Made by a program: the position numbers and the translations under genes. DNA of 61,874 nucleotides from an uncultured Lachnospiraceae bacterium (lineage in GTDB: Bacteria > Bacillota > Clostridia > Lachnospirales > Lachnospiraceae), in NCBI GenBank assembly GCA_910579685.1, contig CAJTVN010000024.1, forward strand, positions 1 to 61,874, read 5' to 3'. Below, in pieces: positions 13,715 through 22,164 of this stretch. Position 1 is the stretch's first letter. Every line of letters begins with the position of its first letter. The notes beneath the pieces are model-generated. The model was not told where the DNA came from, made no database searches, and saw only the letters and a list, made by a program, of their open reading frames with translations.

Positions 13715-16651
13715 ATGATTAGAACAGCGAAAACAGAAAACGGATGGGTCAGGGGAATCGAGGCGGCGGATCCGAGGATCACTGCCTTTAAGGGGATTCC
13801 TTTTGCGGCGCCGCCGGTGGGAAAGAACAGATGGAGAGCGCCAAGGCCCTGCGAAAACTGGGAAGGGGTTCTGGATGCAAGCCGGTTTGCGCCCATAGCC
13901 GTGCAGGATGTGCCGGGATTGTCGGACAATGTTTATACCAGAGAGTGGCATGTGGATCCGGAAACGGCCATGGATGAGGATTGTCTGTACCTGAATGTGT
14001 GGACCGGGGCTAAGAGCGAACAGGAGAAACAGCCGGTGCTTGTGTGGTTTTACGGAGGCGCTCTCCAGTGGGGTTATCCTTCCGAGATGGAGTTTGACGG
14101 GGAGCGGCTTGCACGCAGAGGCGTGGTGGTGGTGACGGTGAACTACCGGATCAATGTGTTTGGATTTATGGCTCATCCGCAGCTTTCCAGGGAACAGCCG
14201 GAAGCCCCTGCCAATTTCGGGAGCCTGGACCAGCAGGCCGGGATGAAATGGGTGATCCGCAATATCCGCGCCTTTGGGGGAGATCCGGAGAATATCACGA
14301 TTGCGGGGCAGTCGGCAGGAGGAGGAAGCGTCCTCAGCCAGATGGTCTGTCCTGAAAATTTCGGGCTTTTTCAGAGAGCCGTGATCATGAGCGCAATGAT
14401 CCGAAGCCCTTATCGGAATGCAAGCGTGGGAATCCCAAGACCCTTGGATGAAGCGGAGAAGGCCGGCGAGGATTTCTTTTCTTTCCTCGGCGTATCGACT
14501 CTGGAGGAGGCAAGGGAGCTGGACGCTTTCTATATCCGTGACAAATATGCCGAGTATGCAAACACGCATCCGCGGATGGCAACGGTGGAGGACGGCCGGT
14601 TTTGTCCCGGGGATCCGATTAAGCTTTTCCTGGAAGGAAAATGTGCGGATGTGCCGGTGATGGCAGGAAACACGCAGGATGAATTCCCGGATTTTCTGAA
14701 GGCGGATTCCAGGGAAGAGCTTGAGGAGCGGGCGAAGGAAATTTTCGGCTCTGATGCCGGCAGGTTCCTTGAGCTGCTGGATCAGGAGGAGCAAAAGACG
14801 GGCTCCGCAGAACCGGGACGGTACGGAAAGATAAGCGGACTGGAATGCACGATAAAGGGCATTTTTGGCAGACGGCAGGAAAAGGGCAGAGGGCGGAACC
14901 ACTATTATTATAAGTTTACGGCGGATATTCCGGGGTGGGATCATCCGGGAACCTTCCACTCCGTGGACCTGTGGTTCTTTTTCGAGACTCTGGCAAAATG
15001 CTGGCGGCCTTTTAAGGGAAAGCATTACGATCTGGCCAGGCAGATGTGTAATTATTGGGCGAATTTCATAAAGACAGGGGATCCCAACGGCCCGGACTGT
15101 GACGGGGCGCCCATGCCGGCCTGGAGCCCGTATACGAAGAAAGCGCCCTGCGAGATGATGTTTACTGTGGACGGAGCGGTGCCGGTACAGCGGCAGGAAA
15201 AGGCGCTGGTGAAGTTTTTGAGCGATGCCATGATCCGGCGGATGGAGTCGGATGGCAAAAGGCAGGCTTTCAATCCCTATCTTCCGTCCTGGGAATATAT
15301 CCCGGATGGGGAGCCTTATGTCTTTGACGGGAGGGTGTATGTCTATGGCTCCCATGACCGTTACAACGGGCATGTGTTCTGTCTGGGGGATTATGTCTGC
15401 TGGTCCGCACCGGAGGACGATCTGGGGAACTGGCGCTATGAGGGAGTGATCTACCCGAAAACGGCGGATCCTCTGAACAGGGACGGGAAAATGTGCCTGT
15501 ATGCGCCGGATGTGACGGTTGGTTCGGACGGCAGGTATTATCTCTACTATGTGCTGGATCATGTCAGCGTGGTTTCCGTTGCGGTGTGTGATACGCCGGC
15601 GGGCAGATACGAGTTTTACGGCTATGTGCATTATGAGGACGGGACAAGGCTCGGCGAGAGGACGGGAGACCAGCCCCAGTTTGATCCCGGCCTGCTTACG
15701 GAGGGAGAGAGGACTTATCTGTATACCGGCTTCTGCGGCAGAGGCGACAAGTCCAGAAACGGAGCCATGGCCACCGTTCTGGGGCCGGATATGCTGACCA
15801 TTGTGGAGCCGCCCGTGTTCGTGGCTCCCGGCTGCGAGTACAGCCAGGGCACCGGTTTTGAGGGGCATGAGTTTTTTGAGGCTCCTTCCATGAGGAAGAT
15901 CGGGGACACTTATTATCTGATCTATTCCTCCATCGTCATGCATGAGCTGTGCTATGCGTTCAGCAAGGAGCCGACCAGGGGCTTTGTCTACGGCGGCGTT
16001 CTTGTGAGCAACTGCGATCTGCATATCGATACCTATAAGCCGGCGGACCAGCCCATGGCGTACGGTGCGAACAATCACGGAAGTTTGGTGGAGATTGCGG
16101 GACAGTGGTATATTTTTTATCACCGCCATACTAACGGGACCTGGTACAGCAGGCAGGGCTGTGCGGAGAGGATCGCAGTTTTGCCGGACGGGAGCATTCC
16201 CCAGGTGGAGATCACTTCCTGCGGCTTAAATGGCGGGCCCCTGGAGGGAAGAGGAGAGCATCCCGCCTATATCGCCTGTCATCTCTTTACGGATGAGCCC
16301 TCCGTTTACGTGGGAGGGGACAGATTCCCGAAGATCGTGCAGGAGGGCCGGGACGGAGACGAGGAGCCGGGATACATAGCGAATATCCAGGATTCGGCGA
16401 CGGCAGGCTTTAAGTATTTTGACTGTAGGGGTGTAAGGGAAATCCGGATCCGCGCCAGAGGCTACGGGGACGGCGTCTTCGAGGTTAAGACGTCCTGGGA
16501 TGGCGAAATTCTTGCCAGAATCAAGGTAAAATACAGCAACGTCTGGGAGGAATACAGCGCTCCTGCGGCGATTGCGGACGGTGTGCAGTCCATCTATCTG
16601 ACCTACCGGGGAGGCGGAAACGTGAGTCTGCTGTCCTTTGCCCTGCTTTAG
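13715..16651 (+). CDS. Carboxylesterase-GH43 fusion with C-terminal beta-domain
   Basis: 978 residues from ATG at 13715 (AGGGAAGGAAA upstream); the frame opens earlier at 13586 but that codon lies in the promoter. Residues 1 to about 505 are a type-B carboxylesterase/lipase: GIPFAAPPVG, EDCLYLNVW, nucleophile Ser200 in GQSAGG, and a likely catalytic His in GTFHSVDLW. Residues about 520-830 are a GH43 five-blade propeller: PDGEPYVFDGRVYVYGSHD holds the base Asp, and HEFFEAPSM the acid Glu722. The last 130 or so residues are beta-rich and may bind carbohydrate. One chain could remove an acyl group and an arabinosyl or xylosyl residue from the same decorated oligosaccharide. No signal peptide is seen. 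It is driven by a consensus promoter with a LacI operator. Confidence 0.88.
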   Translation: MIRTAKTENGWVRGIEAADPRITAFKGIPFAAPPVGKNRWRAPRPCENWEGVLDASRFAPIAVQDVPGLSDNVYTREWHVDPETAMDEDCLYLNVWTGAKSEQEKQPVLVWFYGGALQWGYPSEMEFDGERLARRGVVVVTVNYRINVFGFMAHPQLSREQPEAPANFGSLDQQAGMKWVIRNIRAFGGDPENITIAGQSAGGGSVLSQMVCPENFGLFQRAVIMSAMIRSPYRNASVGIPRPLDEAEKAGEDFFSFLGVSTLEEARELDAFYIRDKYAEYANTHPRMATVEDGRFCPGDPIKLFLEGKCADVPVMAGNTQDEFPDFLKADSREELEERAKEIFGSDAGRFLELLDQEEQKTGSAEPGRYGKISGLECTIKGIFGRRQEKGRGRNHYYYKFTADIPGWDHPGTFHSVDLWFFFETLAKCWRPFKGKHYDLARQMCNYWANFIKTGDPNGPDCDGAPMPAWSPYTKKAPCEMMFTVDGAVPVQRQEKALVKFLSDAMIRRMESDGKRQAFNPYLPSWEYIPDGEPYVFDGRVYVYGSHDRYNGHVFCLGDYVCWSAPEDDLGNWRYEGVIYPKTADPLNRDGKMCLYAPDVTVGSDGRYYLYYVLDHVSVVSVAVCDTPAGRYEFYGYVHYEDGTRLGERTGDQPQFDPGLLTEGERTYLYTGFCGRGDKSRNGAMATVLGPDMLTIVEPPVFVAPGCEYSQGTGFEGHEFFEAPSMRKIGDTYYLIYSSIVMHELCYAFSKEPTRGFVYGGVLVSNCDLHIDTYKPADQPMAYGANNHGSLVEIAGQWYIFYHRHTNGTWYSRQGCAERIAVLPDGSIPQVEITSCGLNGGPLEGRGEHPAYIACHLFTDEPSVYVGGDRFPKIVQEGRDGDEEPGYIANIQDSATAGFKYFDCRGVREIRIRARGYGDGVFEVKTSWDGEILARIKVKYSNVWEEYSAPAAIADGVQSIYLTYRGGGNVSLLSFALL

Positions 16652-16757
16652 GCACAGGAAAAGTTTTTGAGAATTATGGCCTTAACCCATTGCAAAAACA
16701 CGGCCGGAGGAATATGCTTTAGTCAAAGATAGCATCAGACGGTGCGGGAGGATAGCA

Positions 16758-18119
16758 ATGAGGGCAAGGACGCTTAAGATGACGGAGGGGGAGCCGATAC
16801 GGCTGCTGGTTGCGTTTGCGGTTCCCATGCTGATCGGAAACATTTTTCAGCAGGTATATAATCTGGTGGATTCGGTTATCGTGGGGAGGTTTGTGGGTGC
16901 GGGCGCACTGGCGGCCGTGGGAGCCACAAATTCGGTGTCGTTTCTCTTTTTCTCGATCTGTAACGGGATCGGGAGCGGGGGAGGCATCGTGACCGCCCAG
17001 TATTTCGGGGCGGGAGATGAGGACAAGATCAGGAGGGCGATGGCCAATTCCGCTTACATCATGTTCAGCACGGCCCTGGTGATGAGCGTGATCGCTTATA
17101 TGGCGGCGGAGGCGGTTCTTGGGTTTATGAACACGCCGGAGGATATCATGGCGGATGCCGTGGTCTATATGCACATGAGCTGTGTGGGAGTGCCGCTGAT
17201 TGCCGTGTATAACTATGCCTCATCCATGCTCAGGGCACTGGGGGATTCCAAAACGCCGCTCTATTTTCTAATTTTTTCCTGCTTTTTGAATGTGGGGCTG
17301 GATATTCTGTGTGTCTACACTCTTGGTCTGGGAGTTTTCGGGGCGGCGCTTGCCACGATTATTGCCCAGGTGGTGGCAGGAGTGGGCTGCCTTTTGTATG
17401 CGGTTTACTCCAACAGCTATTTCAGGCTGGAAAAGCGGCACTTTAAGGCGGACCGGGATATTCTCTGGGGTGCGGTGAGAATGGGAGTGCCCCTGGCTCT
17501 GCAGTATTCCATGATTGCGGCCTCCTCCATGGCGCTGCAGAGAGTGGTAAACGATTTTGGAATGGTGGCAGTTGCGGCGTTTACGGCCACGGGGCGTATT
17601 GAACAGCTGGTTCACCAGCCCTACGGTTCCCTCTGCATGGCTCTTTCCACTTATTCCGGACAAAATCTGGGAGCGGGCAGGCTGGATCGGGTGAAGCTGG
17701 GATACCGCAAGGGCCTTGTTCTGGTAGGCGCGTTTTCCCTTGTTCTGCTGGCACTCATGCAGTTTGGAGGGGAAGGCATCGTAAGGATCTTTGTGGATGA
17801 TCCTGAGGTGATACGGCTTGGGGCCGTGGCGATCCGGATCACCAGCTGGTTCTATTTCCCTCTGGGAGTGATTAATGTGATAAGAGGAATGATGAACGGC
17901 GTGGGTGATGCCATGTTTGCCTTTGTGAACGGAATCGTGGAGGTGATCGGGCGGATCCTTATCCCGGGAGGGATGACCAGGATTCCCGCAATAGGAGTCT
18001 GGGGGATCTGGTGGTCCGCAGGGCTCGTCTGGCTTGTGAGCGCGTTCTTCTGTCTGCTGCGGTATCTGTTATGGAAGCGGAAAACCGGAATGAAGACCGC
18101 ACCAGGAGAACGGCAGTAA
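16758..18119 (+). CDS. MATE-family efflux transporter
   Basis: 453 residues, ATG after GGGAGGATAGCA, with about twelve hydrophobic helices. The N-terminal half has FAVPMLIGNIFQQVYNLVDS and VIVGRFVGAGALAAVGATNS, the MATE signature in helices 1-2; the pseudo-repeat starts near residue 230 (ALQYSMIAASSMALQRVVND). MATE proteins exchange Na+ or H+ for organic cations or metabolites. It is embedded between two glycan hydrolase genes, so it may export a sugar-linked aglycone or a phenolic acid released by the esterase; that link is speculative. It ends 86 bp before the GH39 gene with a hairpin between. Confidence 0.93.
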   Translation: MRARTLKMTEGEPIRLLVAFAVPMLIGNIFQQVYNLVDSVIVGRFVGAGALAAVGATNSVSFLFFSICNGIGSGGGIVTAQYFGAGDEDKIRRAMANSAYIMFSTALVMSVIAYMAAEAVLGFMNTPEDIMADAVVYMHMSCVGVPLIAVYNYASSMLRALGDSKTPLYFLIFSCFLNVGLDILCVYTLGLGVFGAALATIIAQVVAGVGCLLYAVYSNSYFRLEKRHFKADRDILWGAVRMGVPLALQYSMIAASSMALQRVVNDFGMVAVAAFTATGRIEQLVHQPYGSLCMALSTYSGQNLGAGRLDRVKLGYRKGLVLVGAFSLVLLALMQFGGEGIVRIFVDDPEVIRLGAVAIRITSWFYFPLGVINVIRGMMNGVGDAMFAFVNGIVEVIGRILIPGGMTRIPAIGVWGIWWSAGLVWLVSAFFCLLRYLLWKRKTGMKTAPGERQ

Positions 18120-18205
18120 AAGGAGTTGTACAAGGATAACAGTCTTTCAGTCGCCGGGCAGGCGCCTGAAAAAGCGAAAAGGTTAAAAAGAAAGGTTTTT
18201 ATAAT

Positions 18206-19720
18206 ATGAAGGAATACAGAGAATACGATATTGATGTCACCCGGACGGCAGACTTCCACAATCACGTGGATTTCTGTGTCGGCACGGGAAGAATGGGACT
18301 GGCCCTGCAGAGGGAATATCAGGATCAGCTGAGACTGGTTCAGGAGGAGATCGGCTTTTGCCATATCCGGGGCCATGGACTGTTCTCGGATGATATGGCA
18401 ATCTACCAGGAATACGAGGGGGAGGACGGGGAAAAGCGTGTGGAATACAACTTTACCTATCTGGATCTGGTGATGGACAGTTATGTCCGTCTGGGTCTTC
18501 GCCCGTTTCTGGAGCTTGGGTTTATGCCGGATAAGCTGGCAAGCGGAGAACAGACCATCTTTTACTGGAGGGGAAACACCACTGCGCCGAAGGATTACGG
18601 AGCGTGGTGCGGCCTTGTCGGGGCGACTCTCTCGCATCTGATGGAGCGCTACGGACAAGAGGAGGTGGTGCGCTGGCCCATCGAGGTGTGGAACGAGCCG
18701 AACCTGCCGGGCTTCTGGAAAGATGCGGATATGGAGGAGTATTTCAGGCTTTTCAAAGAGACCTTCCGCGCGGTGAAAGCGCTGGATCCCCGGTTTCGGG
18801 TGGGAGGCCCGGCTATTTGCGGGGTGCAGGACGAGCTGTGGATCCGGGAATTTTTGAATTTCTGTGAGAGGGAGGATATCCCGCTGGATTTTGTGACCCG
18901 CCATCATTACACCACGGAGATCCCGCAGAGGGAGGGACATTACGGATATGCCAGTCTCTCGGATGCGGAAGCGGGCTTTCGCAATCTGCAGTCCACCAGG
19001 GATATCGTCGACAGCTTTGAGCGGTACGCAGGTCTGGAAATCCATATCACGGAATTCAACACCTCTTATATCCCCAACTGCCCGCTGCATGATACCAACC
19101 AGAATGCGGCGTACATCGCACAGCAGTTGTCCAGGCTGGGCGATGTGAACGAATCCTATTCCTACTGGACCTTCGGAGATATTTTCGAGGAGCAGGGCGT
19201 TCCCTTTACGCCCTTCCACGGCGGTTTCGGCCTGGTTGCAAACGGCTGTATTCCCAAGCCCACCTTCTGGACGTTCAAGTTCTATAAGGATCTTGAGGGC
19301 CGGTGCGTCCACAGGTCCCAGGAGCTTTTGATTCTTCGGACAGAAAAGGGAGGATATCAGGGAATTGCCTGGAATGCGCACAGAACCAGGACGGGCAGAG
19401 ATCTGGAGCTTTCCGTCAGTCTGCCGGCCTGCGGAGAGGAGGAGTATGTGATGATCACCAGGACCGTGGATGAGCAGACCTGCAATCCGCTGCGCCTCTG
19501 GCACGATCTGGGAGAGCCCTCCAGCCTGAGCGAGGAAGAAAAAAAGCTGCTCAGGGACGGCGCAAGGCCTTTCGTCTCCAGCGGCAGGCTGGAAGCGAAA
19601 GGCGGTAAGCTTCGGCTTGCGCTTGCGGTCAGAGAGTTTGGCGTGGTATCTTTTGAGTTAAGGCCGGTGAGATTTAAGGGCGACAGAGGTTATGATTATA
19701 AGAGGGTGATGGGTGAGTGA
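18206..19720 (+). CDS. GH39 beta-xylosidase
   Basis: 504 residues, the standard GH39 length; ATG follows AAAGAAAGG. The acid/base is Glu164 in EVWNEPNLPGFW and the nucleophile Glu283 in HITEFNTSY. The GHGLFSDDM segment near residue 52 and FRVGGPAICG near 192 are also family marks. The C-terminal 150 residues form the accessory beta-sandwich. GH39 beta-xylosidases remove xylose from the non-reducing end with retention. There is no signal peptide, so the enzyme acts on imported xylo-oligosaccharides. A bidirectional terminator 25 bases past the stop closes the cluster that begins near 8.9 kb. Confidence 0.93.
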   Translation: MKEYREYDIDVTRTADFHNHVDFCVGTGRMGLALQREYQDQLRLVQEEIGFCHIRGHGLFSDDMAIYQEYEGEDGEKRVEYNFTYLDLVMDSYVRLGLRPFLELGFMPDKLASGEQTIFYWRGNTTAPKDYGAWCGLVGATLSHLMERYGQEEVVRWPIEVWNEPNLPGFWKDADMEEYFRLFKETFRAVKALDPRFRVGGPAICGVQDELWIREFLNFCEREDIPLDFVTRHHYTTEIPQREGHYGYASLSDAEAGFRNLQSTRDIVDSFERYAGLEIHITEFNTSYIPNCPLHDTNQNAAYIAQQLSRLGDVNESYSYWTFGDIFEEQGVPFTPFHGGFGLVANGCIPKPTFWTFKFYKDLEGRCVHRSQELLILRTEKGGYQGIAWNAHRTRTGRDLELSVSLPACGEEEYVMITRTVDEQTCNPLRLWHDLGEPSSLSEEEKKLLRDGARPFVSSGRLEAKGGKLRLALAVREFGVVSFELRPVRFKGDRGYDYKRVMGE

Positions 19721-19744
19721 TGCTGTCCCATACACAACAGTGAT

Positions 19745-19790
19745 AAAAGGTGCATGATAGTGGAGAGAGATCCATATCATGCACCTTTTT
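19745..19790. terminator. Bidirectional terminator after GH39
   Basis: AAAAGGTGCATGATA pairs with TATCATGCACCTTTTT; eleven perfect pairs plus A/T flanks on both sides. Confidence 0.85.
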
Positions 19791-20032
19791 ATGCGCACGG
19801 GACGGAGTGGGAGAAACTGCATGTATGTTTAACGATATTAATGCAATTTAAATATAAGAAAAGATGAGATAGACAGGATAAAAGTTTTGAAAAAAGACAA
19901 AATACACGAAAAAGAATGATATATTAGCATGTTTATGGGAAATAAGTCATAAAATGATTGACAAATGATAATCTAAACAATATAATTTTATTACATGAAG
20001 TAAATCGATAAACTTAAACAGGAGGTAAGAAT
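19791..20032 (+). other. AT-rich upstream region of first importer
   Basis: No gene is present. The stretch is much richer in A and T than its surroundings and holds the consensus promoter at 19958-19986. The 47 bp between the -10 box and the permease start include TAAATCGATAAACTTAA, a possible but weak operator. Nothing else is recognised. Confidence 0.5.
19958..19986 (+). promoter_or_regulatory. Consensus SigA promoter of importer 1
   Basis: TTGACA (19958-19963), 17-bp spacer, TATAAT (19981-19986): full consensus, the strongest promoter in the window alongside 13586. Confidence 0.9.
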
Positions 20033-20953
20033 ATGTTTCATAAGATCGACAAAAAGAAATGGTATTCGATCAAGCTGTTTCTTTTCGTGTTGCCTTTTAT
20101 AGCGCTAGTGCTTCTGTTTTCCTACTATCCGCTGTATGGCTGGCTTTATGCGTTCTACGATTACAGACCGCCGAGGCCCTTTTCCGATGCGGAGTTTGTG
20201 GGACTCAAGTGGTTTAAGTCGCTGGTGGAAAATCCGGTGAAGGTAGCCCAGCTGTGGCAGGTTCTGAAAAATACCTTTGCCATGAGCGGCATCACGCTGG
20301 GGACTTCCTGGCTTCCTATGTTTTTTGCGGTTTTTTTAAATGAGATTAAGTGTGTGCCATTCCGGAAGTTTGTACAGACCGTGACAACGCTTCCTAACTT
20401 TATCAGCTGGGTACTGGTATATTCCGTTGCATTCAGCCTTTTCAACAGCACCGGTATGATGAATACCCTTCTGCTGAATCTCGGGCTGATCAAGGAGCCT
20501 GTTTTATTCCTTCAGTCATCGGAGCATGTGTGGCTGACACAGTGGCTTTGGCTTACCTGGAAAAATCTGGGGTGGGCGGCGATCATGTACATAGCGGCGA
20601 TATCCAGTATTGACGACGAGCTGTTTCAGGCGGCCAAGGTGGACGGTGCCACAAGGATGCAGATGATCCGCTACATTACGATACCCAGCCTGCTTCCCAC
20701 GTTCTTTGTGCTTTTGATGATGAATATCGGTAATTTCCTTTCCAATGGGATGGAGCAGTATTATGTTTTCCAGAATGCGTTTAACAAGGAGAGCATCCAG
20801 GTGCTGGATCTTTATGTCTACAATCTGGCGATGGGAAGCGGCAGCTATTCCGTGTCCGTTGCACTCAGTATGCTTAAGAGTGTCGTGAGCGTGATTCTTC
20901 TGGTGGGTGCAAACGCCGTTTCCAAGTTGACCCGCGGTGAGAGCTTCCTGTAA
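20033..20953 (+). CDS. Oligosaccharide ABC permease, LplB type (importer 1)
   Basis: 306 residues with six hydrophobic helices; ATG after AGGAGGTAAGAAT. It opens with a lysine-rich cytosolic start and FVLPFIALVLLFSYYPLYGW, as in LplB/YteP permeases. The EAA loop that contacts the ATPase is at about 195-225 (FQAAKVDGATRMQMIRY). It is the first gene of a permease-permease-lipoprotein operon behind a consensus promoter. No ATPase is encoded here; such systems usually share an MsmX-type ATPase encoded elsewhere. The substrate is inferred from neighbours to be a plant oligosaccharide. Confidence 0.93.
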   Translation: MFHKIDKKKWYSIKLFLFVLPFIALVLLFSYYPLYGWLYAFYDYRPPRPFSDAEFVGLKWFKSLVENPVKVAQLWQVLKNTFAMSGITLGTSWLPMFFAVFLNEIKCVPFRKFVQTVTTLPNFISWVLVYSVAFSLFNSTGMMNTLLLNLGLIKEPVLFLQSSEHVWLTQWLWLTWKNLGWAAIMYIAAISSIDDELFQAAKVDGATRMQMIRYITIPSLLPTFFVLLMMNIGNFLSNGMEQYYVFQNAFNKESIQVLDLYVYNLAMGSGSYSVSVALSMLKSVVSVILLVGANAVSKLTRGESFL

Positions 20954-20967
20954 GGAAAGGAGAAGAT

Positions 20968-21891
20968 ATGAGCAAAGTGAGAGTAAAGACGGCAAAGATG
21001 CATCAGAGTTTTGGGGACCGGATGGTCAGCTTGGTCTGCTATATTGTTTTCTCCATATGTGCGCTTTTTTGCCTTTATCCGTTTTATTACATATTTATCA
21101 ATACGATCAGCGCCAATGATTTAAGCTCCAGGGGAGTTATTCTGTTCTGGCCTCAGGGAATCCATCTGAAGAATTATGCCAGTGCGCTTGGCATTGACGG
21201 CCTGTTCCAGGCGGCCAAGATCTCTGTGATGCGTACGATCATCGGCACGGCCGGTACGGTGAGCGCATCCGCCTTTCTGGGATTTATGTTTTCCCAGGAA
21301 AAGATGTGGCACAGAAAGCTCTGGTACCGTCTGATCGTTGCAACCATGTATTTTAATGCGGGAATCATTCCCTGGTTTCTGATCATGAAGAACCTGCACC
21401 TGACGAATAATTTCTGGGGGTATATCCTTCCGGTTATTGTCTCGCCCTTCCATATCGTGCTGACGAAGACCTTTGTGGAATCCATTCCGAAGGAGCTGCA
21501 GGAGGCTGCGGAGATTGACGGCGCAGGCATTATGACTGTGTTCTTCAAGATTATGATCCCGGTGATCAAGCCGATTATGGCCACTGTGGCGATCTTTGCG
21601 GCGGTAAACCAGTGGAACGCATTCCAGGATACGCTGCTTCTGGTTACGGATACCAAGCTGTATCCTCTGCAGTTTGTCCTGTATCAGTATCTGAATCAGG
21701 CAAGCTCGCTCTCTGCACTGGCAAATACCAGCAGCTCCAGTTCTCTGGCAGCGGCGGCGGCCACCACGCAGACGGCCACCAGTATCCGTATGACGATCAC
21801 GGTGATTGTGGTGCTTCCCATTATGATGGTTTATCCTTTCTTCCAGAAATATTTTGTGAAGGGCATCATGATCGGAGCGGTAAAAGGTTAA
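20968..21891 (+). CDS. Oligosaccharide ABC permease, LplC type (importer 1)
   Basis: 307 residues; ATG after GGAAAGGAGAAGAT, 14 bases behind the first permease. Six helices are predicted. The opening IVFSICALFCLYPFYYIFIN and the EAA loop near 173-200 (LQEAAEIDGAGIMTVFFKI) are typical of LplC/YtcP. The C-terminus ends in QKYFVKGIMIGAVKG, the usual family end. It pairs with the LplB-type subunit to form the channel. A 273-bp repeat-bearing gap separates it from the lipoprotein gene, which may set different expression levels for channel and receptor. Confidence 0.93.
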   Translation: MSKVRVKTAKMHQSFGDRMVSLVCYIVFSICALFCLYPFYYIFINTISANDLSSRGVILFWPQGIHLKNYASALGIDGLFQAAKISVMRTIIGTAGTVSASAFLGFMFSQEKMWHRKLWYRLIVATMYFNAGIIPWFLIMKNLHLTNNFWGYILPVIVSPFHIVLTKTFVESIPKELQEAAEIDGAGIMTVFFKIMIPVIKPIMATVAIFAAVNQWNAFQDTLLLVTDTKLYPLQFVLYQYLNQASSLSALANTSSSSSLAAAAATTQTATSIRMTITVIVVLPIMMVYPFFQKYFVKGIMIGAVKG

Positions 21892-21937
21892 CGAACGGGG
21901 ATTCCCCGGTTGTTATAAAAAATACACCGCCTTGAAA

Positions 21938-22131
21938 TTGCGATTCACGGCATCCCGTCCCGCAAAATACACAAAATCTGCCAGCAAGCTGTCAGATGCG
22001 GCAAAAAGCCGTATACATTTTGCTCATTTGGGGGTGGGTCGCCTGATTCAGGCAGTTTCAGGAAGAGAATGTCTGCTTGCATGCAAGCATGACGCATCCG
22101 TTTTCATCCCGAAACCTGCCGTGAATCGCAA
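21938..22131. repeat. 194-bp inverted-repeat element between permease and lipoprotein genes
   Basis: The ends are perfect 14-bp inverted repeats, TTGCGATTCACGGC and GCCGTGAATCGCAA. Inside are the palindromes GCCTGA-T-TCAGGC (22041-22053) and TGCTTGCATGCAAGCA (22074-22089), and a CGGC-AAAAA-GCCG hairpin. The right end plus flank (22117-22145) is repeated in inverse orientation at 57501-57529. It looks like a non-autonomous mobile palindrome or a conserved structured RNA spacer. Confidence 0.65.
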
Positions 22132-22164
22132 CCGCACGGGTGGAAAATAATTAGGAGGTAATTC

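Noticed and set aside
13634..16129. An 831-codon open frame on the minus strand
   Set aside because: Antisense to the esterase-GH43 fusion; no ribosome site and no recognisable motif. Long reverse frames arise here from codon bias.
17852..19504. A 550-codon open frame on the minus strand
   Set aside because: Antisense to GH39 and the end of the MATE gene; same reasons.
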